Below, in pieces: positions 24,201-35,433 of a stretch of 35,977 nt of DNA. The translations under genes and the position numbers were made by a program. How positions within the stretch are numbered: position 1 is the first letter of the stretch; every line of letters starts with the position of its first letter. The notes beneath the pieces were generated by a model. The model searched no databases. It was not told where the DNA came from and saw only the letters and a program-made list of their open reading frames with translations. The DNA is from Mesotaenium endlicherianum. Its lineage: Eukaryota; Streptophyta; Zygnematophyceae; Zygnematales; Mesotaeniaceae. Location: the NCBI GenBank assembly GCA_009602735.1, contig WELA01011369.1:350323-386299 (forward strand), written 5' to 3'.

Positions 24201-26608
24201 NNNNNNNNNNNNNNNNNNNNNNNNNNNNNNNNNNNNNNNNNNNNNNNNNNNNNNNNNNNNNNNNNNNNNNNNNNNNNNNNNNNNNNNNNNNNNNNNNNNN
24301 NNNNNNNNNNNNNNNNNNNNNNNNNNNNNNNNNNNNNNNNNNNNNNNNNNNNNNNNNNNNNNNNNNNNNNNNNNNNNNNNNNNNNNNNNNNNNNNNNNNN
24401 NNNNNNNNNNNNNNNNNNNNNNNNNNNNNNNNNNNNNNNNNNNNNNNNNNNNNNNNNNNNNNNNNNNNNNNNNNNNNNNNNNNNNNNNNNNNNNNNNNNN
24501 NNNNNNNNNNNNNNNNNNNNNNNNNNNNNNNNNNNNNNNNNNNNNNNNNNNNNNNNNNNNNNNNNNNNNNNNNNNNNNNNNNNNNNNNNNNNNNNNNNNN
24601 NNNNNNNNNNNNNNNNNNNNNNNNNNNNNNNNNNNNNNNNNNNNNNNNNNNNNNNNNNNNNNNNNNNNNNNNNNNNNNNNNNNNNNNNNNNNNNNNNNNN
24701 NNNNNNNNNNNNNNNNNNNNNNNNNNNNNNNNNNNNNNNNNNNNNNNNNNNNNNNNNNNNNNNNNNNNNNNNNNNNNNNNNNNNNNNNNNNNNNNNNNNN
24801 NNNNNNNNNNNNNNNNNNNNNNNNNNNNNNNNNNNNNNNNNNNNNNNNNNNNNNNNNNNNNNNNNNNNNNNNNNNNNNNNNNNNNNNNNNNNNNNNNNNN
24901 NNNNNNNNNNNNNNNNNNNNNNNNNNNNNNNNNNNNNNNNNNNNNNNNNNNNNNNNNNNNNNNNNNNNNNNNNNNNNNNNNNNNNNNNNNNNNNNNNNNN
25001 NNNNNNNNNNNNNNNNNNNNNNNNNNNNNNNNNNNNNNNNNNNNCCCCCCCCCCCCCCCCCCCCGGTTGTCTGTCTGTGGCCTTCTTCTGCCTGTGTGGG
25101 TCCCTACGTAGTGGTAGAGGTGTACACGTGGACGTGTGTTTCTGGCTGAAGGATCTGGTGTGGAGTGAGCAAGCGAGCAAGGGCTATGTCTCGTGCACAA
25201 CGGATCGCCCGTGTGTGGCGATGCTGGCGTTGCTGTCGCCGCTGCTAGCTCCTACTTTCTTTCCTCGCGTTCGCGTTCCTCGCCGTGGGGCCCCTTGCGT
25301 GCTGGCGTGTGACATGCTGACGCACATTCTCCATTCTCGCTGGCGTGGTGGCGTGACAGGTGGACGTGGAGGACGTGATGTACGTGGTCAAGGAGTTGTG
25401 GCGCGGCCGCAGCGCGCGCGACCAGGGCACGCGCGAAGTGGGCCGCGGCATGTTCCGCTCCATGAACCACATGACCCTCACGCGGTACGCCCGCCAGCCT
25501 GCCCGCCCGCTGTTTATCCTCTCTCCCCCGCCTCTTTCCTTCGGTCATGGCTCCTTCTTTTGCGCTCGCCCACTGGCCTGCCGCCCCCTCCCCCGCTGGC
25601 CCTTATTGGAACAGCTGTCAGTTTTGCCGCGGGGGGAGACAGCTCGGCAGCTCTGGACGTGGGTTAGCAGAGCAGCGGCTCTGATCTGCTCTGCTGCTGA
25701 CAGCTGGCGCTGATGGCAGGGGCTGGGAGCAAGCTAGTAGCGTGGTTGTACTCGTGGGCGGGGTGCTTTCCTCGTGTGTTGGTCTGGCTTCAGAGGATGC
25801 ACATCATGCCCATGAGAAGGATGTGGAACCGAACTGTTGTGCCCTTCGGCCGGTCGTCGGGAGTGTGGGTGGCCGGGGAGGGAGCTTTCTTTGGCCCTTT
25901 GGTGCTGAGGAGGGATTGAGCTGCTGCAGGAACTGACAAGTGTGGGTTTGACGTGCGTGCGTGTGTGCAGATGGGACCAGACGCAGCCCCCCTCCATCAC
26001 CAACCTCGTCCTGCTGACGTTTGACGAGGTGAGGCATTGGCCCCCCATCAGGCACAATCCTCTTTGAGGCTCTCCCGGGAGCCTCTTCGGTCCCGAGGGT
26101 GCTGTGGGTGCTGTGACTCGGATGCTCATCATTCTGAATGTGGGCTTCTATTGCGTCCTGGCGGAGGGCTTTGTTGTATTGTAGTCCGAGATGAGCAGCG
26201 AGCCTTCTGAGCTAGAAAATTTGCTGTCCAATTTTTATGCCCACTACAATTGCAGGCTCTGACCTAACTGGGTCCTGCAGAGTCGTCTGCAACTTCTCGA
26301 GTCCGAGTGCTGCTTGCGCTCTTGAAGTGAGGAATGGAACTCGACAGATGGCGCAATTGCCCGTCTCTCTCTCCTGTGGACTACGGCAGTTCCCGCACAC
26401 GCAGGTTGAGCCAATGCTCGCACCGAGTGCCATGAACTCTGGACTTTGGCACTGCCGTATGGGGTGCTGACTTTCGGTTGTCTTTGTTTAATGACAGGCC
26501 GAGCATCACGAGGGCTCGACTCTGCAGAGCATCAAGGAGCACGAGCCTGTCTACTTCTCTTCGGTAGCATCAGTGCTGGCCAGAGCGTGGGAGGAGCTTT
26601 GTGCTTAG
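21242..26608 (+). CDS. tRNA threonylcarbamoyladenosine dehydratase, TcdA/Tcd family (E1-like, membrane-anchored), gene interrupted by assembly gap
   Basis: The family activates the carboxyl group of t6A37 in ANN-decoding tRNAs with ATP and dehydrates it to cyclic t6A. Exons: 21242-21354, 22814-22940, 23095-23242, 23657-24004, [gap], 25360-25484, 25971-26028 and 26498-26608 (TAG). Exon 1 encodes an N-terminal hydrophobic helix (about residues 6-29). Yeast Tcd1 and Tcd2 are likewise anchored in the mitochondrial outer membrane. Later blocks are NDEIISEQFTR, the nucleotide-binding loop VVVVGLGGVGSHAA, VIDFDQ, then LSSLNRHAVATRADVGTPKA, DCIDNIDTK and DISESSTDPLSRA. The C-terminal exons give VVKELWRGRSA, NLVLLTFDE and AEHHEGSTLQSI. 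Exon 1 ends in phase 2 but the 22814 exon needs phase 1, so a short exon in 21355-22813 is unidentified or one boundary is wrong. The central part of the E1 fold must lie in the N gap. The family assignment is firm; the full model is incomplete. Confidence 0.92.
22060..22140. repeat. TG / CG alternating tract in Tcd intron
   Basis: GTGTGTGTGTGTACATGTGCGTGTG is followed by GCGCGCGCGCGTGTGTGTGCGTGTGCGCGCGC, a long alternating purine-pyrimidine tract. A CTGC/CTGA tetranucleotide run lies nearby at 22287-22317. Confidence 0.8.
24052..25044. other. Assembly gap of 993 N, flanked by poly-C
   Basis: The gap is preceded by a run of C after TTTTTTCTT and followed by about 20 C. Homopolymer C in an intron probably stopped the assembly here. 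Frames drawn across the Ns are meaningless. Missing Tcd exon(s) should be inside. Confidence 0.95.
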
Positions 26609-27170
26609 AGCCGGTGTTATTTATTTTTTGGGGGAGGGTAGATATATAGGCAGGGGACTGTATCGTTTTCTTTTTGCGTGGTGTAAATGTGCCAGCTGTT
26701 ACATTTTTTCCCGGAGGACGTGGGATTGCCGTATAGTGCCTTAGTTGTGAATGTGTAACTAGAAGTCGTTGGACGGGGTGCAAGGGGAGTTTTGTTCTTG
26801 TTTTTGTACAGAAGCTTAGTCAGGGTATATTGCCTTCTAGTATAGGGGTTTTTACTCCACAGGGTAAAATGGAGTGCTTTTATTATAATTAGATAGCTAC
26901 TTATTAGACGTGTTTTCTTGCAGGGTAGTAAAAAAGCAGTGTTTTGAGAATAAGCTCGAGGTAGATGGGTACATATGCAGTTTAGTGTGCTAATTGCACG
27001 CACGCCTCTGTATTGAGGCGGTTTTGATTGTGAATATAATGCTAGCCAATTGTCATACTGCTTTGGTGTATAAATATATCAAGTTTTGTCTTGTCTGAGA
27101 ACTTTGTTCTGTATCAGCCGTGTACGCTGAAAATATCATACTGCAGTGCTTACAGGCATAGTGAGGCTCC
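26609..27170. other. AT-richer region downstream of the Tcd gene
   Basis: Right after the Tcd stop codon the composition drops to AT-rich sequence with TTTATTTTTT and TATAAATATA stretches. This fits a 3'UTR and terminator. I see no coding pattern in it. Confidence 0.5.
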
Positions 27171-27264
27171 CTAGCCGCGGCACAGCGTGGCGTTCTGCTC
27201 CACTGTCGCCCCCGGCCCCGGGTCAGACTGCGCCACACGTAACAGCCAGAGCCAATCGCCACCG
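27171..27264 (-). CDS. Candidate terminal exon of an unrecognised gene
   Basis: After the acceptor GGCAG at 27265-27269 there is an open stretch entered in phase 2 that reads 30 codons to a TAG at 27171. It includes WLWLLRVAQSD and an N-glycosylation-type NATLC near the end. The acceptor resembles those of the proven genes. I recognise no family. The opposite strand also has a short frame starting at 27270 (MLARLTLLRCRL) that could pass for a mitochondrial presequence, so the strand is not certain. Confidence 0.3.
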
Positions 27265-27599
27265 CTGCCATGTTAGCTCGGCTTACGCTCCTGAGGTGCA
27301 GGCTGCAGAAGAGGAGCTTTGGGTGCCCTACCGGGGCAAGGCTGGGCCGCCAGCTGGCAACGACGACAACCCCGGTGCTGATAGATGAGTACGGCTGTGC
27401 GTGTGTGTGTGCGTGCACTAGAGCGTCGATGAATGTGCACAAGCACACGGCTCAGTTGTGTGGCAAGCAACATCACATGAGCTCGAGTAATAATCTCGTT
27501 GCAAGCGGCCAATTGGTTGCTGGAGGGGAACCCCAGTGAGGCTCGGCCCAAGCTCCCCTGCACTGCTGCGCTCAACACGAGCGCATGCATGCGCGCATG

Positions 27600-27695
27600 T
27601 GGGTATCGTCATGGACGGGCCCGACGGCGGTGGCGACGAGGCTGTCGAGGTGGAGGAAGGGCTCCACAAGCGTGTCGCTGATGCCGCTGGTGCCG
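27600..27695 (-). CDS. Candidate internal exon of an unrecognised gene
   Basis: The sequence follows a good acceptor (CTGTCAG, 27696-27702), with a GTGCGTGCG-rich stretch upstream as in known introns here. The frame GTSGISDTLVEPFLHLDSLV has C or G in nearly every third codon position, like the proven exons, while the antisense frame does not. The donor is unclear: only weak GTC and GTGTTG options exist. Family unknown. It may belong with 27171-27264. Confidence 0.35.
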
Positions 27696-27711
27696 CTGAC
27701 AGTTGTCGTGC

Positions 27712-29199
27712 GCGCGCACCATGGGCTTCGTCATAAACGAGCCCGCACTCGCGCGCACGCACGTACGCATTGCATGGCCACGGCCCACATTGCTCGCACG
27801 TGTGAGTTAATATGTGGTGTGTGCCACCATGGCGTGCGCTAGGGGTGGACCGGCCAGGCAGGATGACAGCCAGTGGCAGCAACTTTACCCTGTGGGGAGG
27901 GTGGGGGGTAAGGAGGGGAAAGCAGCAGCGGCCATCGTAGTCGTCGTAACATGCAGAACATTTAATCACTCACAGAAGCCAGCAGGCAGGGAGGAGAAGC
28001 ATGCAGGAGGGCAACCAGCTGGCAGACGAGGACATGGGCGGAGCACACAGGGGCCGATGTGCAGTTTGGCCCCCCCAAACGTGCTCGTGTTCTCTCTTGT
28101 GAGCTACGGATTTTTTGACACATGCAGCAGACACCTCGTTAGAATGCGCTACGACGGTTGTCGATTGGGCAGGACAGATGCGGAAAGGGAGCAAGTGGGG
28201 AAGGGCGAAGGAGGAGGGAGGTGTATAAGAAGAGCGAGAGAGTATGTTAGGGGGAGGGATGGAAGGGAAGACATAGAGAGGAGAGGGAGCAAGAGAGAGG
28301 GAGAGAAACGGAGAGAGGAAGAGAGGTAGTGAGGGAGATGGAAGGAGCGAGAGAAAGAGAGGGAGTGGGAGAGACGGAAAGAGCGAGAGAGAGAGGGAGG
28401 GAAAGAGAGCGGGAGAGAGGGAGAGGGGAAGAGAGGGAGGGGGGGAGAGAGTGAGAGAGGGAGAGCTGCTGCTGCTTGCAGCTCACATACCCACGAGCAT
28501 CCTCACCAGCTAACGAGGAGGACGTAGTTGCCCAGAAGGAGGAAGAGAAGGGAAGTTTTGGAAGTGGTGGCAGACAGGACCCCTCATCGATAAATCTCCA
28601 TCAATGACGTCATTGTCATCATCTGAATGTTCACTGTTGGAAGCACCAGAATTAGCCTTTCTTAGCCGCACATCAGTTCCTCCCTAACTGAGCTGCTTTT
28701 GGACTGCTCATCAAGATGGCTTTGAGCTCCTAGGTCACGTGCCCCTGTTTCCATAACGCCTATATTCCTAGAAACAATTATCAACCCCAATGACTGTCTC
28801 ACAAAACAACTCAATTCTTCTCTCTCCCTACCTTCACATTTGAAGGATCGTGCGGAAAAATGTGAATTTAAGTCACCCTTACTTTAAAAACCGAAGTAAA
28901 AAAGTTAACTAAGTGCTACATCAATGAAAATATGGGGCTCCTGTGGCTTCGTTGACTTTCCTCGACGAGCTTCAAGCTGACTGGGAAACGTGAAAAGCTT
29001 GGAGGTCCAGGCATGGAGGAAGCGGCAGGCAGTGAAACTTGAAAGTGGAAAATGCCACATCTTAATCGACATCGCCAGCGATTATCAGCTCTATTTCAGT
29101 TGGTACGAGCTCTTACGGGTACAAAAATTGCACATGTGAGCACAGCACGAGGGTGCATTATCTTTGAGGAGGTACAGGATGGAACGCATGAAGCCCCTC
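27712..29199. other. Spacer, mostly without recognisable genes
   Basis: Apart from the GA tract I see nothing definite. Around 28491-28560 the minus strand has a pyrimidine-rich stretch followed by GTGAGG and GTATGT, possible donors of a further exon belonging with the 27600-27695 candidate. I cannot choose a frame. Confidence 0.4.
28180..28465. repeat. GA-rich homopurine tract
   Basis: About 285 bases of almost pure G and A on the plus strand, in GAGAGGGA/GGAGAGAG-type units. The opposite strand is CT-rich. Confidence 0.85.
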
Positions 29200-29868
29200 C
29201 TGATCAACTTTGAAGTTTGCGTGCCCCTCATCTGAAGCCAGTTTTGTGTGCCCCAAACCCAAACTTTGCGTGCCGCGTCTAGAAGTCCACTTTGCGTTTC
29301 CCAAGAAATCGGATTTTTGCGTGCCCCGCACCTGAAGCCAGTTTTGCGAGCCCACAAATTAAGCCGAACTCTGCGTGTTCCCCAAACACCGGATTTGCGT
29401 GCCCCCCATTTGAAGCCAGTTATAGAGTGTCCCCATATTTGAACGCTGTGCGTTCCCTCGAACACCGGATTTTGTGTGGCCCCCAATTAATTTTGCGTGC
29501 CCTCAGACCCAAACTCAGCGTGCCCCGAGAATAGAAGTCGACTTTGCGCTCCCCTCTTGAAGCCAGTTTTGCGTGCCCCCGAATCCGAACTCTGCGTGCC
29601 GCGACTGTATAGAAGACAATTTTGCGTTCCTCCAAAGGCCGGACTTTGCGTGCCCACCGTTTAATAAGCCAATTTTGCGCCCCTAGGGCCCAAACCCAAA
29701 CTCTGCGTGCCCCAAGCAGAAGTCAACATTGCGTTCCCTAAAACACGGGATTTTGCGTGCCCCCATTTAAGCCAGTTTTGCGTGCCCCCACTTTAAGCCA
29801 GTTTTGCGTGCCCCCAAAGCCGAACTTTGTGTGCCTCGACTATAAGTCCACTTTGCGTCCCCCCAAAA
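29200..29868. repeat. Higher-order minisatellite of four alternating modules
   Basis: About 25-bp modules all end in a TTTGCGTGCCCC-like core but begin in four different ways: AAGCCAGTT, ACCCAAACTC / GCCGAACTC, AGAAGTCCACTT and ACACCGGATT. They recur mostly in this fixed order, giving a composite period near 105 bp and about six rounds. The last round ends with the first module doubled. Individual modules diverge by several bases. The frames here are short and carry stops, so it is not coding. Confidence 0.85.
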
Positions 29869-31939
29869 AAAACCGAAGGAGGCCCACAAACGTGAGAATC
29901 GCTTTAAGTTGCAGCAGCTGCATGGAAAGATTGAAGGAGACTAATAGATGCAATGGACTCGCTGATAAATTTAAGGCAAGACTTGCTTGTGTGACAAATG
30001 TGCACTTACATGTTATAGACACACTACTTATGTAAGCTAGCATGCCAAGAATCTGCATTTGAGAAGCCCGCATCAGCTCTAGCTAGATTGTTATCTCTCA
30101 AGTAAGAGAAGGAAAGTTGTGAAACGTATAATCCCTCCAATTGCTACCTCTGCAACTTAAAGAGGTTACCAGAATTTTTTGCTGCACATTTCTGAAAAGG
30201 AAGTATGCACACCTCTGATTTGAGAGAAAAAGGAGTTCTATACGCTTAAAAGCACGTTTCAACGCCCGACAGAGAAAATAAGTCGTCACATGCAATTCTG
30301 GTCAACGGGTACCATTAATTAAAACCTTAAAACATCCAATCTTTCCAAGTCGAGTGTGACAAACATTCTTGCTTGTTACTTTAAATTTTTGTTAACGTAA
30401 CTAATGATTTCATACGCCCGAAGGGCTTCTTTAGTGTGGCCATAAAAAACTGAGTGAACAATCATTTTGTTGTATTGTTATGTCTTGTTGGTACACCATT
30501 TTTTTCAATCGGTCACCGTCATAAAATGGACTCCAAAAATTGCAAGCAATTTAGACTCCAAACCTTAGTTTTTTTAAATTAGATTGCCTTTCCGTTAATG
30601 TGTAGTCAAAGGGATTGAGGCACTGTCAAATGGCCCCAAATTATTATGCTATTCAAGGCTAATTTAAAGTGGCCACAATGAAGTAGCGGCAATTAAACTT
30701 TGATGTACATTTTTGCACCTTCTGGTACAACGGTCCTTAATATATACTTCAAAAAGTGGCTCCAAAGATTGTTCACACAGGGTTTGGAAGTTTACAATCA
30801 ACGCACTTCCTTCTTTGCAATTTGATTGGATCCAGCCATATTGCCAAGACAATGGATGTTCATTAACATTGCTCTTTCCAAACTATAAAGGGCTCATAAA
30901 GTTTTTATAAAGTTTGCATCTAATGACAATATTTGTCGAATCGAGAGGCCTGAAGGTATGTGTTCGGGATCTTGACGAGGCCAGCTTGGCAATGAAGGAT
31001 GATGGGCTAGGGCATGTAAAATTTTGAATTTGTGGGGGTATATATTATAGCACTTTTTTCCCCTTTTTAATTTTAAATCAAATTAACTCACTTTTAGCAA
31101 ACTTTACTTGGAAAGTGGAGCACAAACAGCAATGAACAGCAAACATGAGCAAATCAAAAGAATTCGTGTAGGAAGAAGAATCGACATCTTGAACAATTTA
31201 TAAGAATGACAACTTAGATAATCACCCATGGTTGAGCACGTAGAAAACAATTGTACAAGAAAAGCCGGGAGGAAAAGCTGTCTCAGATAAGCGCCCCCCC
31301 TCCCCCCCCACAGGCTACAGCCTCTGGCTTTAGGAGAGGTGGAGCCAGCTATCATACCCAAGAGTGCACATACAACGGGCACTTCACAACCAATTCGTGC
31401 AAAGAGTACATGATAACCAGGTGAAGGACCAGAGGCATGAACAAGGCTCAACACATTCATCATTGTATTCCATCATGCTGGAGTGTGTGCCCCACGTGAA
31501 CGGAGAGGGGGGCTCACGCCTCGGCACTACATACGGTGCACCTGGACTGATGGGCTGGCCAAAGCAAGAAGGCCCTGCTCCCCAAGCTTGAGCTTGAGCT
31601 TAACCTTGAGCTCAAGTTTGAGCTTGAGCAGGTAGCTACCATGTACACTTCAACGCAAGAACGGCCCCTTCCGGAGGCAAAGGAGGACCTATGCAAGCAC
31701 CTCGTGAATGTCTAGCTGTACATGCTTACCCAGTGAAAGTGAAGGTCTGAAACGACTCTGCCTGCAACACACCAATACTACCACCTGTTCGTACACAGCT
31801 GCAGGCAGACCTGCGCTCCGCTGAAAATGCCCTGAGCAGGGGGGCGACAGAGCCAGAGGGGCGGCCAGGAGGCTCGCCACCAGAGCGCAGCGTGCGCCTG
31901 CTGTAGTCAATGCGCGGTCACCCCGTGGTCAACGGGGAG
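29869..31939. other. AT-richer spacer downstream of ASCC2
   Basis: About 2 kb of low-GC sequence with no open frame longer than about 120 codons and no recognisable family or RNA gene. The ASCC2 3'UTR should lie at its right end. A hexamer run is present at 31588-31629. Confidence 0.5.
31588..31629. repeat. TTGAGC hexamer run with internal palindrome
   Basis: Seven consecutive hexamers: TTGAGC twice, TTAACC, TTGAGC, TCAAGT, then TTGAGC twice. The centre contains the palindrome TTGAGCTCAA. Confidence 0.7.
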
Positions 31940-34900
31940 TCAACCCAGCCCACCCATGTGCTTCTTGAGAGCCTGGTCTTTCCTGCGGTGGTTAGCCACA
32001 GAGCCCTTGTTCTGCTCCTTCTTTGCGTGCGCTCTCGCATCCCCACCACCCCCCTGGCCTCCTCTCCACCCCGCCTGAGCCTNCTGATGCTCCCTTTTCG
32101 GAGCCACGATCGCCGCGGGCGCCGTGGGCGGCTCGGTTCCCGCCTTTGCCGAGACCAAAGATTGTCTCGGCCTCCACCCGCTTCAACTGCTCCGCCTCCT
32201 CCGCCGATCCCACGGCCACGGCGCCCTCCACCTTGTAGCTGTAGTTCTTCCCGTCCTTGACGTAGAACACCGGCGCCTCTTTGGCCCCCCTGCCCCTGCC
32301 CCCTCTGCCGGCGCCCCGTGGGACAGGTGTCGCGCCCCCCTGCAAGCTGCCTCCTGCTGCGCTCTGCTGGGCGCCCCGAGCATTCCCTGTGGGGGGTTGC
32401 CTGTCTCCTCCCGCGCTGCCACCTATGCCCCGGCCAGAGCCCCAGGCTGCGCCGCCCGAAGCACCGCCAGATGCCGACGTGGCAGTAGCCGAGGAGCTCG
32501 GCGCAGCAACCCCCCTGGGGGCTGTCCCGAGCAAGCTGCCTCCTCGGCCGCCCGAGTGAGGCAAACCAGCGCCCGCGGAGGGCCCGCCCCGCGAGTGCGT
32601 TTGCTTCTGCGGCTGCTGCGCGTGCCTTTGCACTGGCACCTGCACATGCGCATGTGCCTGTGCCAGCGACTCCTCCCCCCCATCTGCTCCCTCCCCCCCT
32701 CCCGCTCCTCCTGCACCTGCTCCTCCTCCAGCGGGCGCGAACGTTCGCTTGCTGCCCCGGTCGAGGCGGCTCTCGGGCTCGCACTCGCCCGCAGCCGTCC
32801 CAAAGGCGCCGAGCTCGTCGAACGAGTCGTCATACTCGTCCTCGTACTCGAACTGCGACTCCGTCACAAAGTTGCGAATCGCCGCCTCCGCGTCCGTGCC
32901 CCGCCAGCCCTCCAGCGCGCGGCCCCCATTGCTGGCCCCCCCGCCCCCGCCTCCGCCTGCACCCGCACCTCCGTCCCTTTGCTTCCGCAGGAACCGGCCA
33001 CCCTGGGGAGGATTTGACCCCCCACTTGCACTCGCGCCCGCACCCGCACTAGCACCATCACCCGCGCTAGCACCATCACCCGCGCGGAATGTTCCACCTG
33101 CAGCACCACCAGCGCTGGCGCCCGCGCATGCCCATGGGCCAGATAAGCCCGCTGTGCTCCTAGGGGGGGGCGCGCCGAGAGAGCTGGAGACGCTGCCGCT
33201 GTACGGTGCCACCTGTCCCTGCGTGCCACCTGGCAGCGGCGGCGTGGGGCCATCCTCCACGAGCTTGCCCTTGCCCTTGTCCCTGCCGGGCGGCGCCTGG
33301 TCGGCGGCGGGACGCGCATGGAGGTCCGGAAACTCTGACCTCCTCGGAGGCGGCGTCGCCAGGTGGCGGTCCATGGCCGCCAGCTCGGGGTGCAGGCTCC
33401 CCTCCAGGATCCTCTGGATGACCTCTTCGCTGCTCCCGTTGTACGCTTCCAGGCACGCCGACAGGAACCCGTCACCGAAGTCGGGGAAGAGGTCCTTGAT
33501 CTGACTGATGCGCGACTGCTCCATCGCCGTCTCAGCCTCGCCGGCCGCCACCTCGTCGCCAGGCTGGCCGGCGACGTCGCCAGCTGGCGGTTCCCAGCTG
33601 AAGCCACCTGGGGCGGGCGGGGCCCCCCCGGCCATGGGCCAGGCCGCTCTTCTGACGAGCGCGGAGAGAGCGTCAAACTCGTCTAGCACGAAGACACCTG
33701 TCGCGATGGAATCACAGCCGAGGGACAAGCATTCCAACAACCACGCGTGTTGGCTTGTGTGTGCTGCTTGAGTCTTTGCACCCCCCGTGCTTGACTCCCA
33801 CACACGCATGACGCTTGAGCGGGCCATGGAGCAGAAGGGGGGCGATAAAAAAAAGAGGCCAAAAGCGCATAGTGGGGCAACAAGCTCTCGGATGGCAACA
33901 TGGAGCAGGGCTCTCTCAGGGCAGGCAGGAGGAGGAAGGGGAGGGGACGGCTCACAGACAAGAGAGGCAGAGAGGAGAGCAGCAGCACCTCAGCAGCACC
34001 TCTTCTTCTTCTTCAGCAACAGCAGCAGCAGCAGCAGCAGCAAAGAGTGGTTCTGAGTAGACTAAGTCTAGGACGGCCGGAAGGAACCGGCGTACGAGAA
34101 TACTACCTGGCAAATAGAAAGCCAGATATGACGAGAAGCCAGGCGTGCGCGCGTGCGTGATTGTGCCAGGCATGCGTGCATGCATGTGCGCACGCGATAC
34201 CGGAGATAGCAAATGCAGATGGAGAGCAAGCACAATTGTGGAAGAGCACTAAGTCAAGGGGCACGAACCCAAACACAACAATGACTCAGACGACAATGAC
34301 TTTGAGACAAAGACGCAGACGGCGACGAGGACGACAATGCAATGACGACACAGCGGTGGCAATGATGATGATGACTATGGTGACGATGGTGATGATGATG
34401 AAGAAGAAAAAGATTATGAAGATAAATATGACAAAGAATAATGAAGGTGACGGTGACGGCATCAAGATGTCGATAGTAAATAGAGCGCGCACCCAATTCG
34501 ATAAGCTCGCCAATGCGCGCGACGAGGCCGTGCCGCCGCTCCAGCACCTGAAGGAGCGCCCCTACGGGGGGGGATTCCGCAGGAGCCCCCCCCCCGCCAT
34601 CCTTTCCAGCTGGCGTCGAATCCATCCCCGCCCCGCCCTCCAAGAGCAGCGCTCCCAGGTTGAGGCCCACAGAGGCCAGGAGCTCCAGCAGCAGATAGCC
34701 CTTCCCCAGATAGTCTGCATCGTCCCAACCCTTTGCTGCACTGCCATTAGCTGCTGCGTCCGGTGGCGCCGACGATGCGGTGGAATTTGCCACCCCCTCC
34801 TCAGCAGGCCGGCTGCCATTAGCTGGTCGGGCGGCAGAGTCACCGCCAGCGTCTCCGCTGAGCTGGACAAGGGGCTTGTCAGAGAGGTAGGTGTATCTGA

Positions 34901-35433
34901 GGAGGAGCCACGCGAGTTCCACTAGGCGTGACCTGAGCTGCGCCACACGCCTTTCCAGGTGGCGACCCGTATCAGCTGGCACCTGTCCGGCATCCGGCAA
35001 GCCACCAGGTGGCGGCGCGAGGAGGGACAGGCCGGACTGCAGGGCAGGAACGAGCGTGTCGTGGAGGGAGGTTATGGTGGCCAATAGGATGTCGGCGTGG
35101 TCCCCACTGCAGCCAACGAAAACAGAGCTTGGAGTGTACGTGAGCGTGCTTTTCAAAGAAGGCGATCAAAAACGACCAACGCGTACTCTTCCGCCCACAA
35201 CGGGTGGCGTGGGCGGCACGCAGCAGCTCAAAGAGGATATTGGGGAGGAAGAGCTCGAGGAGGAAAAGGAAGAGGAGGAGGAGAAGGAGGGCGAGCACGC
35301 CTGGGCCATGACGAGGAGCGGTGGTGCGAGCTCACCTGGCGGAAGGAGGCGTGAGGAAGAGCGGCGCTGCCGCCGGGTATGCCTGGATGAAGGCCCCCAG
35401 CGAGATGGTGACATCGTTCATGTACGCGATCAC
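31940..35433 (-). CDS. ASCC2: ASCC2, activating signal cointegrator 1 complex subunit 2 (5'-partial)
   Basis: ASCC2 (Cue3/Rqt3 in yeast) is the ubiquitin-binding subunit of the ASC-1/RQT complex, which splits collided ribosomes. In animals it also serves ALKBH3-linked alkylation repair. Exons on the minus strand: 35433-35336, 35106-34493 and 33697-31940, with phases matching (2, then 1). The first two carry the helical N-terminal domain: VIAYMNDVTISLGAFI, LHDTLVPALQSGL and LLRYTYLSDK. The large last exon carries the CUE domain near 33527-33408 (SQIKDLFPDFGDGF, then ACLEAYNGSSEEVIQRIL). After it come a long G/S/A-rich disordered region, the acidic block FEYEDEYDDSFDELG, VKDGKNYSYKVEG, FGLGKGGN and the basic tail AKKEQNKG / NHRRKDQALKKH. 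The basic tail lies in a different frame from the part before the single N at 32083, so bases are missing there. Earlier N-terminal exons lie at or beyond the right edge. The family is firm. Confidence 0.92.
34008..34034. repeat. (CAG)n trinucleotide run in ASCC2 intron
   Basis: Eight consecutive CAG/AGC units after AGCAACAGC, within the 795-bp intron 34492-33698. A looser GAT/GATGATGAT cluster lies at 34360-34400 in the same intron. Confidence 0.8.

Noticed and set aside
22934..25667. Very long open frames of 484-748 codons
   Set aside because: They are open only because they cross the 993-base N gap.
32124..33686. Plus-strand frames up to 297 codons rich in P, A and R
   Set aside because: They are antisense shadows of the GC-rich last exon of ASCC2.
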